DNA of 64,000 nucleotides from Phenylobacterium sp. (GCF_030681155.1 NZ_JAUXXE010000021.1:62001-126000), one strand, 5' to 3'; positions 34,896-44,550 are shown, counted from the first letter of the stretch. Notes: generated by a model from the letters alone, not told the origin. Numbers and translations are program-made.

Positions 34896-35318
34896 ATGAC
34901 TGGGATGGGGACATTCCCTCAGCACACAAAGAAGCGCGTCGCGAACAAGGCGATACGCGCGCGCGTGGGTGTCTCTAGCGGGGCGCACTTCGTCGTCAGT
35001 TTGCTGGTGGCGTTGGCTGTCCTGCTCAGCGCGATGTTGTCGCCATCCGCTGCGCACCTTGGTTTCGACAACGACGCGCCTGCCATTCAAACGGCGGCAG
35101 ACGTTTCGGCGAAGTCGCCCGCCACACCTGATGCCCCGGTTAAGAGCCGGGTTCTTAGCCTCTGCACCGGCCACTGCACGGCCCATACCCTGACTTTGCC
35201 GGCGAGTTCGCCGGCCATGTTCGTTCTCTATGTCCTGCGCGCAAGTTGGTGGGCGACGAACGACTCGGTCGCCCAGGCCTCGCGACCCGCCCTGCTGGAG
35301 CGACCACCCCGAGTTTGA
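34896..35318 (+). CDS. CzcI-like small exported protein, leader gene of czc operon 1
   Basis: 140 aa. A basic start and a hydrophobic segment (HFVVSLLVALAVLLSAMLSPSAAHL, about 31-55) suggest export or a membrane anchor. The exported part carries the potential metal site CTGHCTAH (about 90-97) and ends in RPALLERPPRV. The protein at 44604-44960 has the same architecture (CAHGHCHH and LERPPRA) in the same position before czcC, so the two are paralogous. CzcI, a small periplasmic metal protein, precedes czcC in Cupriavidus; this is the closest named analogue. The start is supported by the identical promoter-to-ATG distance in both copies. Confidence 0.65.
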   Translation: MTGMGTFPQHTKKRVANKAIRARVGVSSGAHFVVSLLVALAVLLSAMLSPSAAHLGFDNDAPAIQTAADVSAKSPATPDAPVKSRVLSLCTGHCTAHTLTLPASSPAMFVLYVLRASWWATNDSVAQASRPALLERPPRV

Positions 35319-35381
35319 TGCGTCAGCGGCGCCGGCGATCGGCGCGCAGGACTGCATAGAAACTCAGGGATACCAAATTCC

Positions 35382-36638
35382 ATGTCACTCTTCATGCGTG
35401 GCGGGCTGCGTTTTGCGGCCGCCAGCACCGTGGCGATTCTTGCCGCCTTGGCCTCCGGGTCCAGCGCGGCCGCCGATCCGGCACCTTCTTTCCGCGAACT
35501 GCTGACGCAGGCCCAAACTGCGGCGCCCCAACTGGCTGAGGCGGCAGGCGAGGTTCGTCAGGCCGAAGGTCTGGCTCAGCAAGCCCGAGCCCGCCCCAAT
35601 CCGACCCTTGGGTTGGATGTGGAGAACTTCAGTGGCAGCGGCCCCTATAAGGGCAGCTCCGAGGCAGAGAGTACGCTCTCGTTCGGACAGGCGCTGGAAC
35701 TCGGCGGCAAGCGTGGCGCCAGGGTGGCCGCCGGTCGCGCTGGCCTTGCCGCGGCGCGAGCGCAATTCAGCCTGGCGCGTGCCGATTACGCCTTCGCTCT
35801 TGCGGAAGCCTATGCCGAGGCCGAGGCGGCCGAGCGGCAAGTCACCCTCGCGCAAGAGGGCCTTTCTCTCACCGAGGAGGTGCTTCGGATTTCCCAAGCG
35901 CTGGTGGACGCCGGCCGCGAGGCGGAGCTCCGCAGCCTGCAGGCGCGCAGCGCCGTCACCGGCGCCCGTGCGGCCCTGGAGGCTGCACAGGCGGCGAGGG
36001 CCAGCGCCTTCGCCCGGCTCACCGCCCTTGCCGGATCTCCGGCGCCCTTCACGAGCCTAGGTGACAGCTTGCTAACCAAAGCCGCGGCTACGGCGCGCAA
36101 TGTCGATCTTCTGACCACGCCCGCAGTGATCGCCGCGGAAGCTGAACGGGAGGCCGCCGCTCGCCGCGTGCGGGTCGAACGCACGCGGGCGGTGCCCGAC
36201 GTGACCCTGTCGGCCGGTGTCCGCCGGTTTAGCGCGGACGACTCGACGGCCCTCGTCGCCGGGATATCCGTGCCCATTCCTGTGTTCGACCAGAACCGCG
36301 GCAACATCACCGCAGCGCAAGGCGAACTGCTCTCCGCCGAGGCTAGACTAGCCCGTGCACGCCTGGAGGCCCAGGCCGAGTTGCGGACGGCGCTGTTTCA
36401 GGTCGACGCGGCCCAGACACGGGTCAGCGCGGCGGTTGAGACCGAACAGACCGCTCAGGAAGCCTACCAGCTCACACGGGTCGCATACGAGGCCGGAAAG
36501 GCGCCGCTTCTCGAGCTCATCAATGCGCGCAGGTCGCTGGCCGAAGCGCGCACCCAGACCATCGAAGCCCAGCTGGCGCGTCTGCGCGCTGAAGCTGGCC
36601 TGGCGCGCCTGCAAGGCCGCCCCCTCGGAGACCTCTGA
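35382..36638 (+). CDS. czcC: CzcC-type outer-membrane efflux protein (operon 1)
   Basis: 418 aa. A signal peptide (to about ASGSSAAA, residue 30) precedes two TolC-type repeats with long Ala/Glu/Arg coiled-coils. Family motifs RARPNPTLGLDVENFSGSGPY, QALELGGKRGARV and the second-repeat SAGVRRFSADDSTALVAGISVPIPVFDQNRGNI are typical of CzcC/CusC heavy-metal exporters. It trimerises in the outer membrane as exit duct for the CzcA pump. The stop overlaps czcB by TGATG. It shares about the whole length and many motifs with the copy at 45013-46269. Confidence 0.92.
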   Translation: MSLFMRGGLRFAAASTVAILAALASGSSAAADPAPSFRELLTQAQTAAPQLAEAAGEVRQAEGLAQQARARPNPTLGLDVENFSGSGPYKGSSEAESTLSFGQALELGGKRGARVAAGRAGLAAARAQFSLARADYAFALAEAYAEAEAAERQVTLAQEGLSLTEEVLRISQALVDAGREAELRSLQARSAVTGARAALEAAQAARASAFARLTALAGSPAPFTSLGDSLLTKAAATARNVDLLTTPAVIAAEAEREAAARRVRVERTRAVPDVTLSAGVRRFSADDSTALVAGISVPIPVFDQNRGNITAAQGELLSAEARLARARLEAQAELRTALFQVDAAQTRVSAAVETEQTAQEAYQLTRVAYEAGKAPLLELINARRSLAEARTQTIEAQLARLRAEAGLARLQGRPLGDL

Positions 36639-37810
36639 TGCCCCGCACCTCTTCGTCCAATTCCCAGCGGCAATGGCTGCTCGGCGGCGCTGCCCTCGTC
36701 GTCGCAACAGGCGTTGGCTTCGGCATAGCCAAGCTGACCACGCCCAAGCCCACGCCCACCGAGGCCGCCGCCGAGGCGCCGGCGGCGGCTCACGGCGCTG
36801 ATACCCTGACCATGGGACCCGAGCGCATTCAGGCCTCTGCCGTCGGTCTGGAGACCGTGCTGGCGGGCGGCTTGGCGTCGGAAGTGGTCGCCCAGGCCAC
36901 GGTGGAAGCCGAGCCGACCGGCCAGGCGGTCCTGACCGCGCGCGCTGCAGGAGCGGTCGTTCAGATCACCAAGCGCCTCGGGGATCCCGTACGGGCGGGG
37001 GAAACCCTGGCCCTGGTGTCGAGCCGTGAGGCCGCGCAGATTTCGGCCGACCGCAGCGTCGCTAGCGCCAAGGTCGATCTTGCTCGCCGCATGATGGCCC
37101 GCGAAAAGCGGCTCTACGAGCAGAAGGTCAGTCCGCGACAGGACTACGAAGCGGCGATGGCGGAGCTGGCGACCGCCGAGGCCGAGGCGCGCCGGGCCTC
37201 CACCGCGGCGGGGGCCGCGGCCGTGTCAAACGACGGGCGCTACGTGGCGGTAACCAGTCCGATCAATGGCCGCGTCACCGCGATGGCGGCCAGCCTCGGC
37301 GCCTATGTCCAACCTGAGACCGAACTCTTCCGGGTCTCCGACCCGGCCCGCATCCAGGTGGATGCGGCGGTGACGGCCAACGACGCGCGCCGGATCGCGC
37401 CTGGCGATCGGGCCATCGTCGAAACCAGCGGCGGTGAAACCCGGGCCGCTGTTGTTCGGGCGGTGACGCCCGGGGTAAGCGAGGAGACGCGGTCGGCAAC
37501 TGTTGTCCTAACCCTCACAGATGGCCCGGGAGCCTTGCAGCTGGGTCAGCTGGTGCGGGCGCGGATTACGTCCCGCCAGTCGACCTCGGCGGGGATCGTG
37601 GTGCCTGAAGACTCTGTCCAGGTCATTGAGGGCCGCGATGCGGTGTTCGTGCGGACTACGACCGGTTTCCGTGTGCAGCCAGTAAGCGTCAGCCAGCGCA
37701 GCGGCGGGCGCGCGGTCATCCTTCAGGGGCTGAAAGGCGGGGAGACGCTCGCCGTCAAGAACGCCTTCCTCCTCAAGGCCGAGCTCGGAAAGAGCGCGGA
37801 AGAAGACTGA
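36638..37810 (+). CDS. czcB: CzcB-type RND periplasmic adaptor (operon 1)
   Basis: 390 aa. An N-terminal anchor (LLGGAALVVATGVGFGIAKL) is followed by the lipoyl halves (AAGAVVQITKRLGDPVRAGETLALV and VTSPINGRVTAMAASLGAYVQPETELFRVSD) around an alpha-hairpin, then beta-barrel and membrane-proximal domains ending GLKGGETLAVKNAFLLKAELGK, a CzcB hallmark. Unlike its paralogue in operon 2 it has no His-rich N-terminal segment. It links CzcA to CzcC and may present metal to the pump. Confidence 0.92.
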   Translation: MPRTSSSNSQRQWLLGGAALVVATGVGFGIAKLTTPKPTPTEAAAEAPAAAHGADTLTMGPERIQASAVGLETVLAGGLASEVVAQATVEAEPTGQAVLTARAAGAVVQITKRLGDPVRAGETLALVSSREAAQISADRSVASAKVDLARRMMAREKRLYEQKVSPRQDYEAAMAELATAEAEARRASTAAGAAAVSNDGRYVAVTSPINGRVTAMAASLGAYVQPETELFRVSDPARIQVDAAVTANDARRIAPGDRAIVETSGGETRAAVVRAVTPGVSEETRSATVVLTLTDGPGALQLGQLVRARITSRQSTSAGIVVPEDSVQVIEGRDAVFVRTTTGFRVQPVSVSQRSGGRAVILQGLKGGETLAVKNAFLLKAELGKSAEED

Positions 37811-37840
37811 CCCCAAAGCCGCATCTGGAGACACGCCGAA

Positions 37841-40800
37841 ATGATCGGTCGAATTCTATCCATGTCGGTGAGGGGGCGTTGGTACGTGCTCTTCCTGACT
37901 CTCATCATCGCCATCTACGGCGGTTGGCAGCTCACCAAGCTGCCCATCGACGCCGTGCCCGACATCACGAACAAGCAGGTTCAAATCAATACGGTCGCCG
38001 GTGCGCTCTCGCCGGTAGAAATCGAGAAGCGCGTCACCTTCCCCGTTGAAACGGCGCTCGCGGGCATCCCGGGTTTGGAGACAACTCGCTCCATCTCTCG
38101 CAACGGCTTCAGCCAAGTCACGGCGATCTTCTCGGAGAGCACGGACCTCTATTTCGCCCGCCAGCAAGTCGCCGAGCGTTTGACCCAGGCTCGCGACACC
38201 CTGCCGGCGTCCGTGCAGCCGCAGATCGGGCCGGTCACGACCGGGCTCGGCGAGGTCTTCATGTATTCCGTGGAGTTTGCCAACCCAGACGGGAAGGGCG
38301 CCAAGGTTCGCGACGGCAGCCCAGGCTGGCAAAGCGACGGCTCCTACCTGACCGCCGAAGGCGAGCGGCTGACCGACAGCGTCGCGCGAGCCGCCTATCT
38401 TCGGACCGTGCAGGACTGGGTGATCAGACCGCAGCTGCGCAGCGTCAAGGGCGTCGCCGGTATCGACTCCATCGGTGGGTTCGAGAAGCAGTACGTGGTC
38501 GAGCCCGACCCATCGAAACTCGCAGCCTATGGCGTCTCTTATACCGAGCTCGCCAAGGCGCTGGAGGCCTCAAACCTCTCGGTGGGCGCCAATTTCATCC
38601 AGCGAGCCGGTGAGGCTTACCTCGTGCGCGCCGACGCCCGGGTCCGCACCCTCGACGAAATCCAGAACGCGGTGATTGCGACCCGCGGCACGGTCCCGGT
38701 CGCCGTCAAGGACGTCGCCACGGTCCGCGTCGGCGGTGATCTGCGCACCGGCGCGGCCACCAAGAATGGTGAGGAGGTCGTCGTCGGCACCGCCTTGATG
38801 TTGATTGGCGAGAACAGTCGTTCGGTGGCCAAGGCCGTTGGCGAAAAGCTGGACGATGTCCGCAAGTCGCTGCCGCCTGGCGTCGTGGTCAACACGACTC
38901 TCGATCGCTCGGTGCTGGTCAACGCGACCATCGCCACCGTTGAGCGTAACCTGACCGAGGGGGCGATCCTCGTTGCGGCGACCCTCTTCCTCCTGCTCGG
39001 CAACGTGCGGGCGGCGCTGATCGCAGTGCTGATCATCCCGCTGTCATTCCTGATGATGGCGATCGGCATGAACAAGCTGAACGTGCCGGGCAACCTGATG
39101 AGTCTCGGCGCGCTGGACTTCGGCCTCATCGTAGATGGTACCGTGATCATCATTGAGAACTGCCTTCTGCGGCTGGCCGAGCGCCAGCATCGGGAGGGCC
39201 GGCTGCTATTGCTCCCCGAACGCCTGGAGACGGTTTTGCACGCCTCCCAGGAGATGATCCGGCCGACGGTCTACGGCCAGGCGATCATCTTCCTGGTGTT
39301 TGCGCCGCTGCTCACCTTCACGGGAGTCGAGGGCAAGACGTTCTCCCCCATGGCCATCACGATCATGCTGGCGCTTGGCGCGGCGTTCATTCTGTCCCTG
39401 ACCTTCGTCCCGGCTATGGTCGCCATCCTTATGCGGGGCAAGGTCTCGGAGAAGGAGGTGAGGATCATCGCCTACTCCAAGCGCCACTACGATCCGGTGC
39501 TCAAGCGCGCGATCGCTCGGCCTTGGCCCTTCATTGGCGCCGGCGTGGCCCTCTTCCTTGTCGCGGGCGGCGTCTACACGACGCTTGGCCAGGAATTCAT
39601 TCCGCAGCTCGACGAGAAGAACCTCGCGATGGGGTCGCTGAAGATCCCGTCCACATCCCTTGAGCAATCCAAGGGCATGCAACAGCTGGTGGAGCGCGCC
39701 GTCACCTCCTTGCCGGAGGTGGAGATGATGTTCTCCAAGACCGGCACCGCCGAGGTCGCTACCGACCCGATGCCGCCAAACCAGTCGGACGGCTTCATCA
39801 TCCTCAAACCGCAGAAGGAGTGGCCTGAAGGCGTCAAGACCAAGGCTGAAGTTGTCGAGCGGATCGAGGCTAAGGTCGCGCCTCTGCTGGGCAACAGCTA
39901 CGAGGTGAGTCAGCCGATCCAGATGCGCTTCAACGAGCTCATCGCGGGGGTGCGGGGCGACGTCGCCATCAAGCTCTATGGTGACGACCTCGACAAGATG
40001 GGCCTCGCGGCGGCGAAGATTGGCGCCGCGCTGGAGAGCATTCAGGGGGCCGACGGAGTTCGCATCGAGCAAACCGGCGGCGCGCCCACCCTGGATGTTC
40101 GGTTCGACCGGCCCGCGATCGCCAGGTTTGGCCTGACTGTCGAAGAGGTCGCCGAAACCGTGGCTGCCGCCCTAGGCGGTCGCCAGGCGGGGGACGTCTT
40201 CGAAGGCGACAAGCGCTTCGACATCACTGTCCGTGTGCCGATGGCCAACCGTAACGACCTGGAGACGATTGGTGCGCTGCCGGTAATGCTGCCGTCCGCT
40301 AATGGCGGCATGCAGCGCTCGGTGCCGCTACGTGAGTTGGTGCAGTTCCGGTTCGCCGACGGTCTAAACCAAGTCAGCCGCGAAGACGGCAAGCGGCGCG
40401 TGGTGATCCAAGTCAACGTCCGCGACCGCGACATCGGTTCCTTCGTCAATGAAGCTCGAACCAAGGTCGAGGCCGTAGCCCTGCCTCCCGGCTCTTGGAT
40501 CACCTGGGGCGGCCAATTCGAGAACCTCAAGGCCGCGACGGCTCGTCTCGGGCTTGTCGTCCCGATCTGCTTCATCATGATCTTCGTGATCCTCTACATG
40601 GCGCTGGGCGGCCTGGCGCCAGCCGCTTCGGTCTTTGCGGCCATTCCGCTCGGATTGTCGGGCGGGGTGTTCGCCCTGGCGCTCACTGGGATCACCTTCT
40701 CGATTTCGGCGGCTGTGGGCTTCATCGTCCTCGCTGGCGTCGCCGTGCTGAACGGCTTGGTGGTGATGTCGTCGATCCGGCAGCGGCTCGACGAGGGCAT

Positions 40801-41083
40801 GCCGGTCTCCGAGGCGATTTATGAGGGCGCCGCCGAGCGCTTTCGGCCGGTCCTGATGACCGGCTTGGTGCCGGCCATCGGCTTCATCCCGATGGCGCTC
40901 GCTACCGGGACCGGCGCTGAGGTGCAGAAGCCCCTGGCCATGGTGGTCATCGGCGGCCTGATCACCGCCACCGCGGTCACCCTGGTGGTGCTTCCCGCCA
41001 TCTCTCAACTGATCCTCCGCCTGGGCCGACGCCGAGCCGACCCCGCGGAGAGCCCGGCGGCGCTCACCCCCATAGCGCCGTGA
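37841..41083 (+). CDS. czcA: CzcA-type heavy-metal RND efflux pump (operon 1)
   Basis: 1080 aa, full length. The N-terminus PIDAVPDITNKQVQINT and GFSQVTAIFSESTDLYFARQQV are HME-RND signatures. Transmembrane helix 4 has DFGLIVDGTVIIIEN (near 425-440), the D..D..E set that in CzcA carries protons and distinguishes divalent-cation pumps from the Cu/Ag pump CusA. The metal-binding periplasmic cleft, second TM bundle (AAVGFIVLAGVAVLNGLVVMSSI) and GAEVQKPLAMVVIGGLITAT are intact. It exports Zn/Cd/Co across the outer membrane with CzcB/CzcC by proton antiport. Confidence 0.93.
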   Translation: MIGRILSMSVRGRWYVLFLTLIIAIYGGWQLTKLPIDAVPDITNKQVQINTVAGALSPVEIEKRVTFPVETALAGIPGLETTRSISRNGFSQVTAIFSESTDLYFARQQVAERLTQARDTLPASVQPQIGPVTTGLGEVFMYSVEFANPDGKGAKVRDGSPGWQSDGSYLTAEGERLTDSVARAAYLRTVQDWVIRPQLRSVKGVAGIDSIGGFEKQYVVEPDPSKLAAYGVSYTELAKALEASNLSVGANFIQRAGEAYLVRADARVRTLDEIQNAVIATRGTVPVAVKDVATVRVGGDLRTGAATKNGEEVVVGTALMLIGENSRSVAKAVGEKLDDVRKSLPPGVVVNTTLDRSVLVNATIATVERNLTEGAILVAATLFLLLGNVRAALIAVLIIPLSFLMMAIGMNKLNVPGNLMSLGALDFGLIVDGTVIIIENCLLRLAERQHREGRLLLLPERLETVLHASQEMIRPTVYGQAIIFLVFAPLLTFTGVEGKTFSPMAITIMLALGAAFILSLTFVPAMVAILMRGKVSEKEVRIIAYSKRHYDPVLKRAIARPWPFIGAGVALFLVAGGVYTTLGQEFIPQLDEKNLAMGSLKIPSTSLEQSKGMQQLVERAVTSLPEVEMMFSKTGTAEVATDPMPPNQSDGFIILKPQKEWPEGVKTKAEVVERIEAKVAPLLGNSYEVSQPIQMRFNELIAGVRGDVAIKLYGDDLDKMGLAAAKIGAALESIQGADGVRIEQTGGAPTLDVRFDRPAIARFGLTVEEVAETVAAALGGRQAGDVFEGDKRFDITVRVPMANRNDLETIGALPVMLPSANGGMQRSVPLRELVQFRFADGLNQVSREDGKRRVVIQVNVRDRDIGSFVNEARTKVEAVALPPGSWITWGGQFENLKAATARLGLVVPICFIMIFVILYMALGGLAPAASVFAAIPLGLSGGVFALALTGITFSISAAVGFIVLAGVAVLNGLVVMSSIRQRLDEGMPVSEAIYEGAAERFRPVLMTGLVPAIGFIPMALATGTGAEVQKPLAMVVIGGLITATAVTLVVLPAISQLILRLGRRRADPAESPAALTPIAP

Positions 41084-41151
41084 CTGGGGGCGCCGGCGTG
41101 GCCCATCTCCGCGCTGGCGCCAACCAGGCCCGATCATCGGAAGGAGTTCGC

Positions 41152-42450
41152 GTGACCCGTTCCAAAGTTCAGCCTCGCCAATTGTGGATTCCCGTAGTCA
41201 TCGCCGTGGCCGCAATGCTCCCGGCCATGGCGCTCCGCATTGAGGGCTGGCGACCTAACGCTGTGCTCGACATGGCGGTGTTTGGCGCCGCGATCCTAGC
41301 CGCGGGCTTTCTGCTGTCTTGGGGCGCCGAGGCAGCCGAGAAGTACATCTCACAGGGCCTGATCCTGGCGGCGGTCGCACTTGTCACTGTCTTGCCGGAG
41401 TACGCAGTCGACATTTACTACGCCTTTCAGGCGGGGCGGGCGCCGGACGAGGGATATGTCGCCTTCGCCGCCGCCAACATGACCGGCGCCAACCGATTGC
41501 TGATCGGCCTCGCATGGCCGGCCATGGTGCTCCTGCACTGGTGGCGGAGTCGCCAGCAGAGCATTCAGCTGGCGCGTGCCAACGCCGTGGAGATCATCGC
41601 GCTGGCGGTCTCCAGCGCCTATGCCTTCCTGATTGTTTGGAAGAACACGATCAGCGCATGGGACTCGCTCGTGCTGATGGGCGTGTTCGGAGCCTACCTC
41701 TGGCGTGTCAGCCGCGTCCCCAAGGCGGCGGACGAGGACGAAGGGGACGAGCCGGGGCCCGGCGCCGTAATCGCTCAGATGCGACCGGCTCTGCGCTGGC
41801 CAGTGATGATCGGCATGACCCTGGTTGCTGCGGGGGTCATCCTCGCCGTCGCCGAACCATTCGCAGAGTCGATGATTGATGGCGGGCGCGCGCTTGGGAT
41901 CGATCAGTTCCTACTCATCCAATGGCTTGCTCCGATCGCCAGCGAGGCTCCCGCTGTGGTGATCGCGGTGCTGTTCGTCCTCGCTGGTCGCGCGGCCGCA
42001 GGCCTAGTCGCGATGATCAGCGATAAGATCAATCAATGGACCCTGCTGGTGGGCATGCTGCCACTGGCCATGAGCCTTGGCGCCGGCACGCTGATGGCGA
42101 TGCCGCTGGACGCGCGCCAGCACGAGGAGTTCTTCCTCACGGCCGCGCAATCCCTCTTTGGGCTCGCCTTGCTTCTCCGGGGGCGTCTCTCCCTGCCGGG
42201 CGCTGTCGCGCTGCTTGTCCTGTTCGTGGCGCAACTCGCGGTCGCGTTCACTCTGCGGAGCGACGCATCTCGCGACATCGCTGCGCTTACCATCGTGGCA
42301 TGGGGCTACCTGGCTCTGGCCGCTGGAGTCATGGCGCTCAACGGTCGCGCAATCCTGAACCTCGGTCGGACGGCTGCATCGCTGAACACGGCCGGAGACC
42401 CGGCGAGCACCGCCTCCCCAGCCAAGAGTCCGCCCGATGCGACGCACTGA
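41152..42450 (+). CDS. CaCA-type (sodium/calcium exchanger family) membrane protein
   Basis: 432 aa with about ten to eleven hydrophobic segments. Two inverted alpha-repeats are visible: VTVLPEYAVDIYYAFQAG...AAANMTGANRLLIG and APIASEAPAVVIAVLFVLAGRAAAGLVAMISDKINQWTLLVGMLP, with the acidic residues that bind the cation. The GTG at 41152 has GGAAGGAG 5 bases upstream and is preferred to the GTG at 41080 that overlaps czcA. It is co-transcribed with czc operon 1, so a role in cation exchange linked to metal export is likely; the transported ion is unknown. Confidence 0.8.
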   Translation: MTRSKVQPRQLWIPVVIAVAAMLPAMALRIEGWRPNAVLDMAVFGAAILAAGFLLSWGAEAAEKYISQGLILAAVALVTVLPEYAVDIYYAFQAGRAPDEGYVAFAAANMTGANRLLIGLAWPAMVLLHWWRSRQQSIQLARANAVEIIALAVSSAYAFLIVWKNTISAWDSLVLMGVFGAYLWRVSRVPKAADEDEGDEPGPGAVIAQMRPALRWPVMIGMTLVAAGVILAVAEPFAESMIDGGRALGIDQFLLIQWLAPIASEAPAVVIAVLFVLAGRAAAGLVAMISDKINQWTLLVGMLPLAMSLGAGTLMAMPLDARQHEEFFLTAAQSLFGLALLLRGRLSLPGAVALLVLFVAQLAVAFTLRSDASRDIAALTIVAWGYLALAAGVMALNGRAILNLGRTAASLNTAGDPASTASPAKSPPDATH

Positions 42451-42883
42451 CCGCCTTAAACGGCGTTGGACGGCCGCATTAGTCCTGGGCCTCGGCTTCT
42501 GGCTTGCCCGCTGCCCAAGCGTCGCGGCTCCGCCTCCGACGCTTGTGGTCGAACAGGTCGCCGGCCGAAAATGGCGCGCGGACGCACGCGGCCTCGTCAT
42601 CGAGATCCGCCAGGAGACAGACGGCCGCCTGAAGATTGCATTCCTGGGCGCGGCGGGCGAGCCCGTTGTTCCGCCGCCCGCCGATGCGGTCACTCTGTCG
42701 GCGGCGGAGGGCGTTCGCGCTCACTTCGAGCCCATCGGCCTGAACTGGCGCTCGCGCGACATCGCAGGGACGCTCGCCGACGGCGATCGCCTGAGCATCA
42801 TTGAGGCCGGCCATCGACAAGACTTCCAGCTGAATTTGCATCCCGCGGACGCTCAGCCGCCTCTTGGAGTGTCTCCGCGATGA
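42437..42883 (+). CDS. Hypothetical exported protein in czc operon 1
   Basis: 148 aa, family not recognised. A basic N-terminus and hydrophobic segment (RWTAALVLGLGFWLARCPSVAA) look like a signal peptide, possibly uncleaved. The remainder is beta-rich (LVIEIRQETDGRLKIAFLGAAGEPVVPPPADAVTLSAAEGVRAHFEPIGLNWRSRDIAG) and hydrophilic. Similar small periplasmic proteins occur in alphaproteobacterial czc/ncz clusters. It overlaps the exchanger gene by 14 bases. Confidence 0.65.
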   Translation: MRRTDRLKRRWTAALVLGLGFWLARCPSVAAPPPTLVVEQVAGRKWRADARGLVIEIRQETDGRLKIAFLGAAGEPVVPPPADAVTLSAAEGVRAHFEPIGLNWRSRDIAGTLADGDRLSIIEAGHRQDFQLNLHPADAQPPLGVSPR

Positions 42884-43113
42884 CCGGCTTCTCCAGACGC
42901 AGCGCGCTAGCTGTCTTGGTGAAGGCCACGTGCCGCCGAGCGGCGTCACCACCTTGCTCGCGAGGCGACCGACCGGAGCCGTCGGTTGGCCGTGCCAGGG
43001 ATGCCCCTCGGCTCTCCGGAAATGGAAACGCCCAACGACCACGTACGTCAGGCTCCCGATCCTGCCGGCTAGCCGGACCCGCACCTTCGCAAAACACTAG
43101 AGGAGACCCCCTA

Positions 43114-43464
43114 ATGCAGATTCCTAGTCAAGCGGTCCTGCTCCGCATCTACACTGACGAGAACGCGCTCAGCGGCGCGGAATCGCTTATCAGCGTCATT
43201 GTCAAGCGTGCGCGGGCTGCCCGCCTTGCGGGCGCCACGGTGCTCCGCGGCCGGATGGGCTTTGGCGAATCCGCGCGGCTCCATGAGGTCCGCCCCTTTG
43301 ACCTCAGCGACAACCTTCCCGTGGTGGTCGAGATCGTCGACGAGGAGTTCCGACTGCGGTCGTTCCTCGCCACCCTCGCTGACCTGACTGACATCGGGCT
43401 CGTGACCTTCGAGAAGGTTGAGGTGCTGCGCTATGGCGGCCACCGCGCTGAGCCACGGACCTGA
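43114..43464 (+). CDS. DUF190 domain protein
   Basis: 116 aa. The DUF190 pattern (a PII-like ferredoxin fold) is seen in AVLLRIYTDENALSGAESLISVIVKRARAARLAGATVLRGRMGFG and DNLPVVVEIVDEEFRLRSFLATLADLTDIGLVTFEKVEVLRYG. These proteins usually accompany CrcB fluoride channels or cation transporters and may regulate them. A GAGGAG ribosome-binding site lies before the ATG at 43114. The same frame is open from an ATG at 42880 that overlaps the preceding stop, but those 78 residues are low-complexity and look non-coding. No crcB gene is nearby. Confidence 0.85.
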   Translation: MQIPSQAVLLRIYTDENALSGAESLISVIVKRARAARLAGATVLRGRMGFGESARLHEVRPFDLSDNLPVVVEIVDEEFRLRSFLATLADLTDIGLVTFEKVEVLRYGGHRAEPRT

Positions 43465-43603
43465 AGAAGGGACGCCATCCCGGAAGCGCTAGGGCTCGTT
43501 CCTCGGCCATACCATGCAGGCATGGCCCGGGATGCGGCCCCGATCGTGACGCCGAGGGCGCGTCGAATTTTCCCAACTTACCTTTGACAAAGGAGAAATC
43601 AGT

Positions 43604-44302
43604 GTGACCTCCACGTTCGATCATGTGGAAATCTTACGCCGGTTGGAGCGCCGGTTGGAGCGGCTCCGTCGTGCGACGCCTTGGGCAATCATTGTCATCG
43701 GACTGGCGCTTGGGCTGGCCATCGGACGGAACGCAGGAGCAGTGACGACACCTTCGCGGTCGACACATCCTGTCCTTGCGGCTCTTCCGCCTCTGTCCGC
43801 GAGGGGTGGGCTCGACCTCGACGCCGATGGCCGCTTGGATGTGGCGGCTCCCGTGGAAAGCAATCTACGCGGAACCGATGCCTTTGGCTCGGGGGCGTTC
43901 GGCGCGGCCCGCGACGGCGGTCGCCGCCAGCATCGTGGCGTGGATTTGGTGGCGACTCCGGGGGCGCCGGTCCGCGCACCCATTTCCGGCCGGGTGACCC
44001 GGGTTGGCGCGGCCTACAGCGACAGCGCCGCACTGACCTATGTCGAGATCGCCAACCCTGAGACACGCTACGTAGCGCGTGTCCTCTATGTCGGCTCCCA
44101 AGTCACACCGGGGACCACGGTCGCCGCGGGCGACCTGATCGGTCGGGCGCAAGATCTTGCCGTGCGCTACGGCCCAGGCATGACCAATCATGTCCACTTG
44201 GAACTCACTGGCCGCAGCGGCGGACGGCTGAATCCCCTGGTGATCCTGCCGAGCATGACGGGTGAGCGAAGCAGCACGACTGCGAGAGAAGTAGTGTTGT
44301 GA
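43604..44302 (+). CDS. M23 (LytM) family metallopeptidase, membrane-anchored
   Basis: 232 aa. A coiled N-terminus is followed by one membrane helix (WAIIVIGLALGLAIG, about 27-41). The LytM domain shows QHRGVDLVATPGAPVRAPISGRVTRVG (zinc His and Asp) and the HxH of TNHVHLEL. With all zinc ligands present it is probably an active peptidoglycan endopeptidase facing the periplasm. The start is GTG with AGGAG 9 bases upstream. Its stop overlaps the start of a 37-aa membrane peptide. Its link to metal resistance is unclear; such genes recur in Caulobacter-type czc islands. Confidence 0.85.
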   Translation: MTSTFDHVEILRRLERRLERLRRATPWAIIVIGLALGLAIGRNAGAVTTPSRSTHPVLAALPPLSARGGLDLDADGRLDVAAPVESNLRGTDAFGSGAFGAARDGGRRQHRGVDLVATPGAPVRAPISGRVTRVGAAYSDSAALTYVEIANPETRYVARVLYVGSQVTPGTTVAAGDLIGRAQDLAVRYGPGMTNHVHLELTGRSGGRLNPLVILPSMTGERSSTTAREVVL

Positions 44303-44412
44303 CGAGCGAAAGGGGAGACGGCCGTGACGGTCGCCCGTCGTTGTGGGCAGTGCTTCTGTTCATAGTATCGATGACTTTCACCGCGAGCATGGCCTGGCTG
44401 GCCTTCAACTAG
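44299..44412 (+). CDS. 37-aa single-pass membrane protein
   Basis: A GTG start overlaps the M23 peptidase stop (GTGA). The frame encodes a hydrophilic Gly/Arg/Asp N-terminus of 14 residues and one membrane helix (LWAVLLFIVSMTFTASMAWLAF), then stops. Tight coupling and the clean hydrophilic-then-membrane pattern argue for a real small protein, perhaps a partner of the peptidase. Confidence 0.55.
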   Translation: MTSERGDGRDGRPSLWAVLLFIVSMTFTASMAWLAFN

Positions 44413-44550
44413 CTGGGACCAGTCGGCTCGCTAAGGCCGCACGAGGGGGGCGGCTTGGTCACAGTCCCGCATCTTCACCTAGCTTGGCGGATCATCGTCC
44501 AGGCCCCTCCCACGTACCAAGCGAGGAAGCACATTTAAACTGTGCCTAAA

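Noticed and set aside
42880..43113. N-terminal extension of the DUF190 protein from an ATG overlapping the preceding stop
   Set aside because: The 78 extra residues are low-complexity Arg/Pro/Ser and do not match DUF190; the ATG at 43114 has a good ribosome-binding site.
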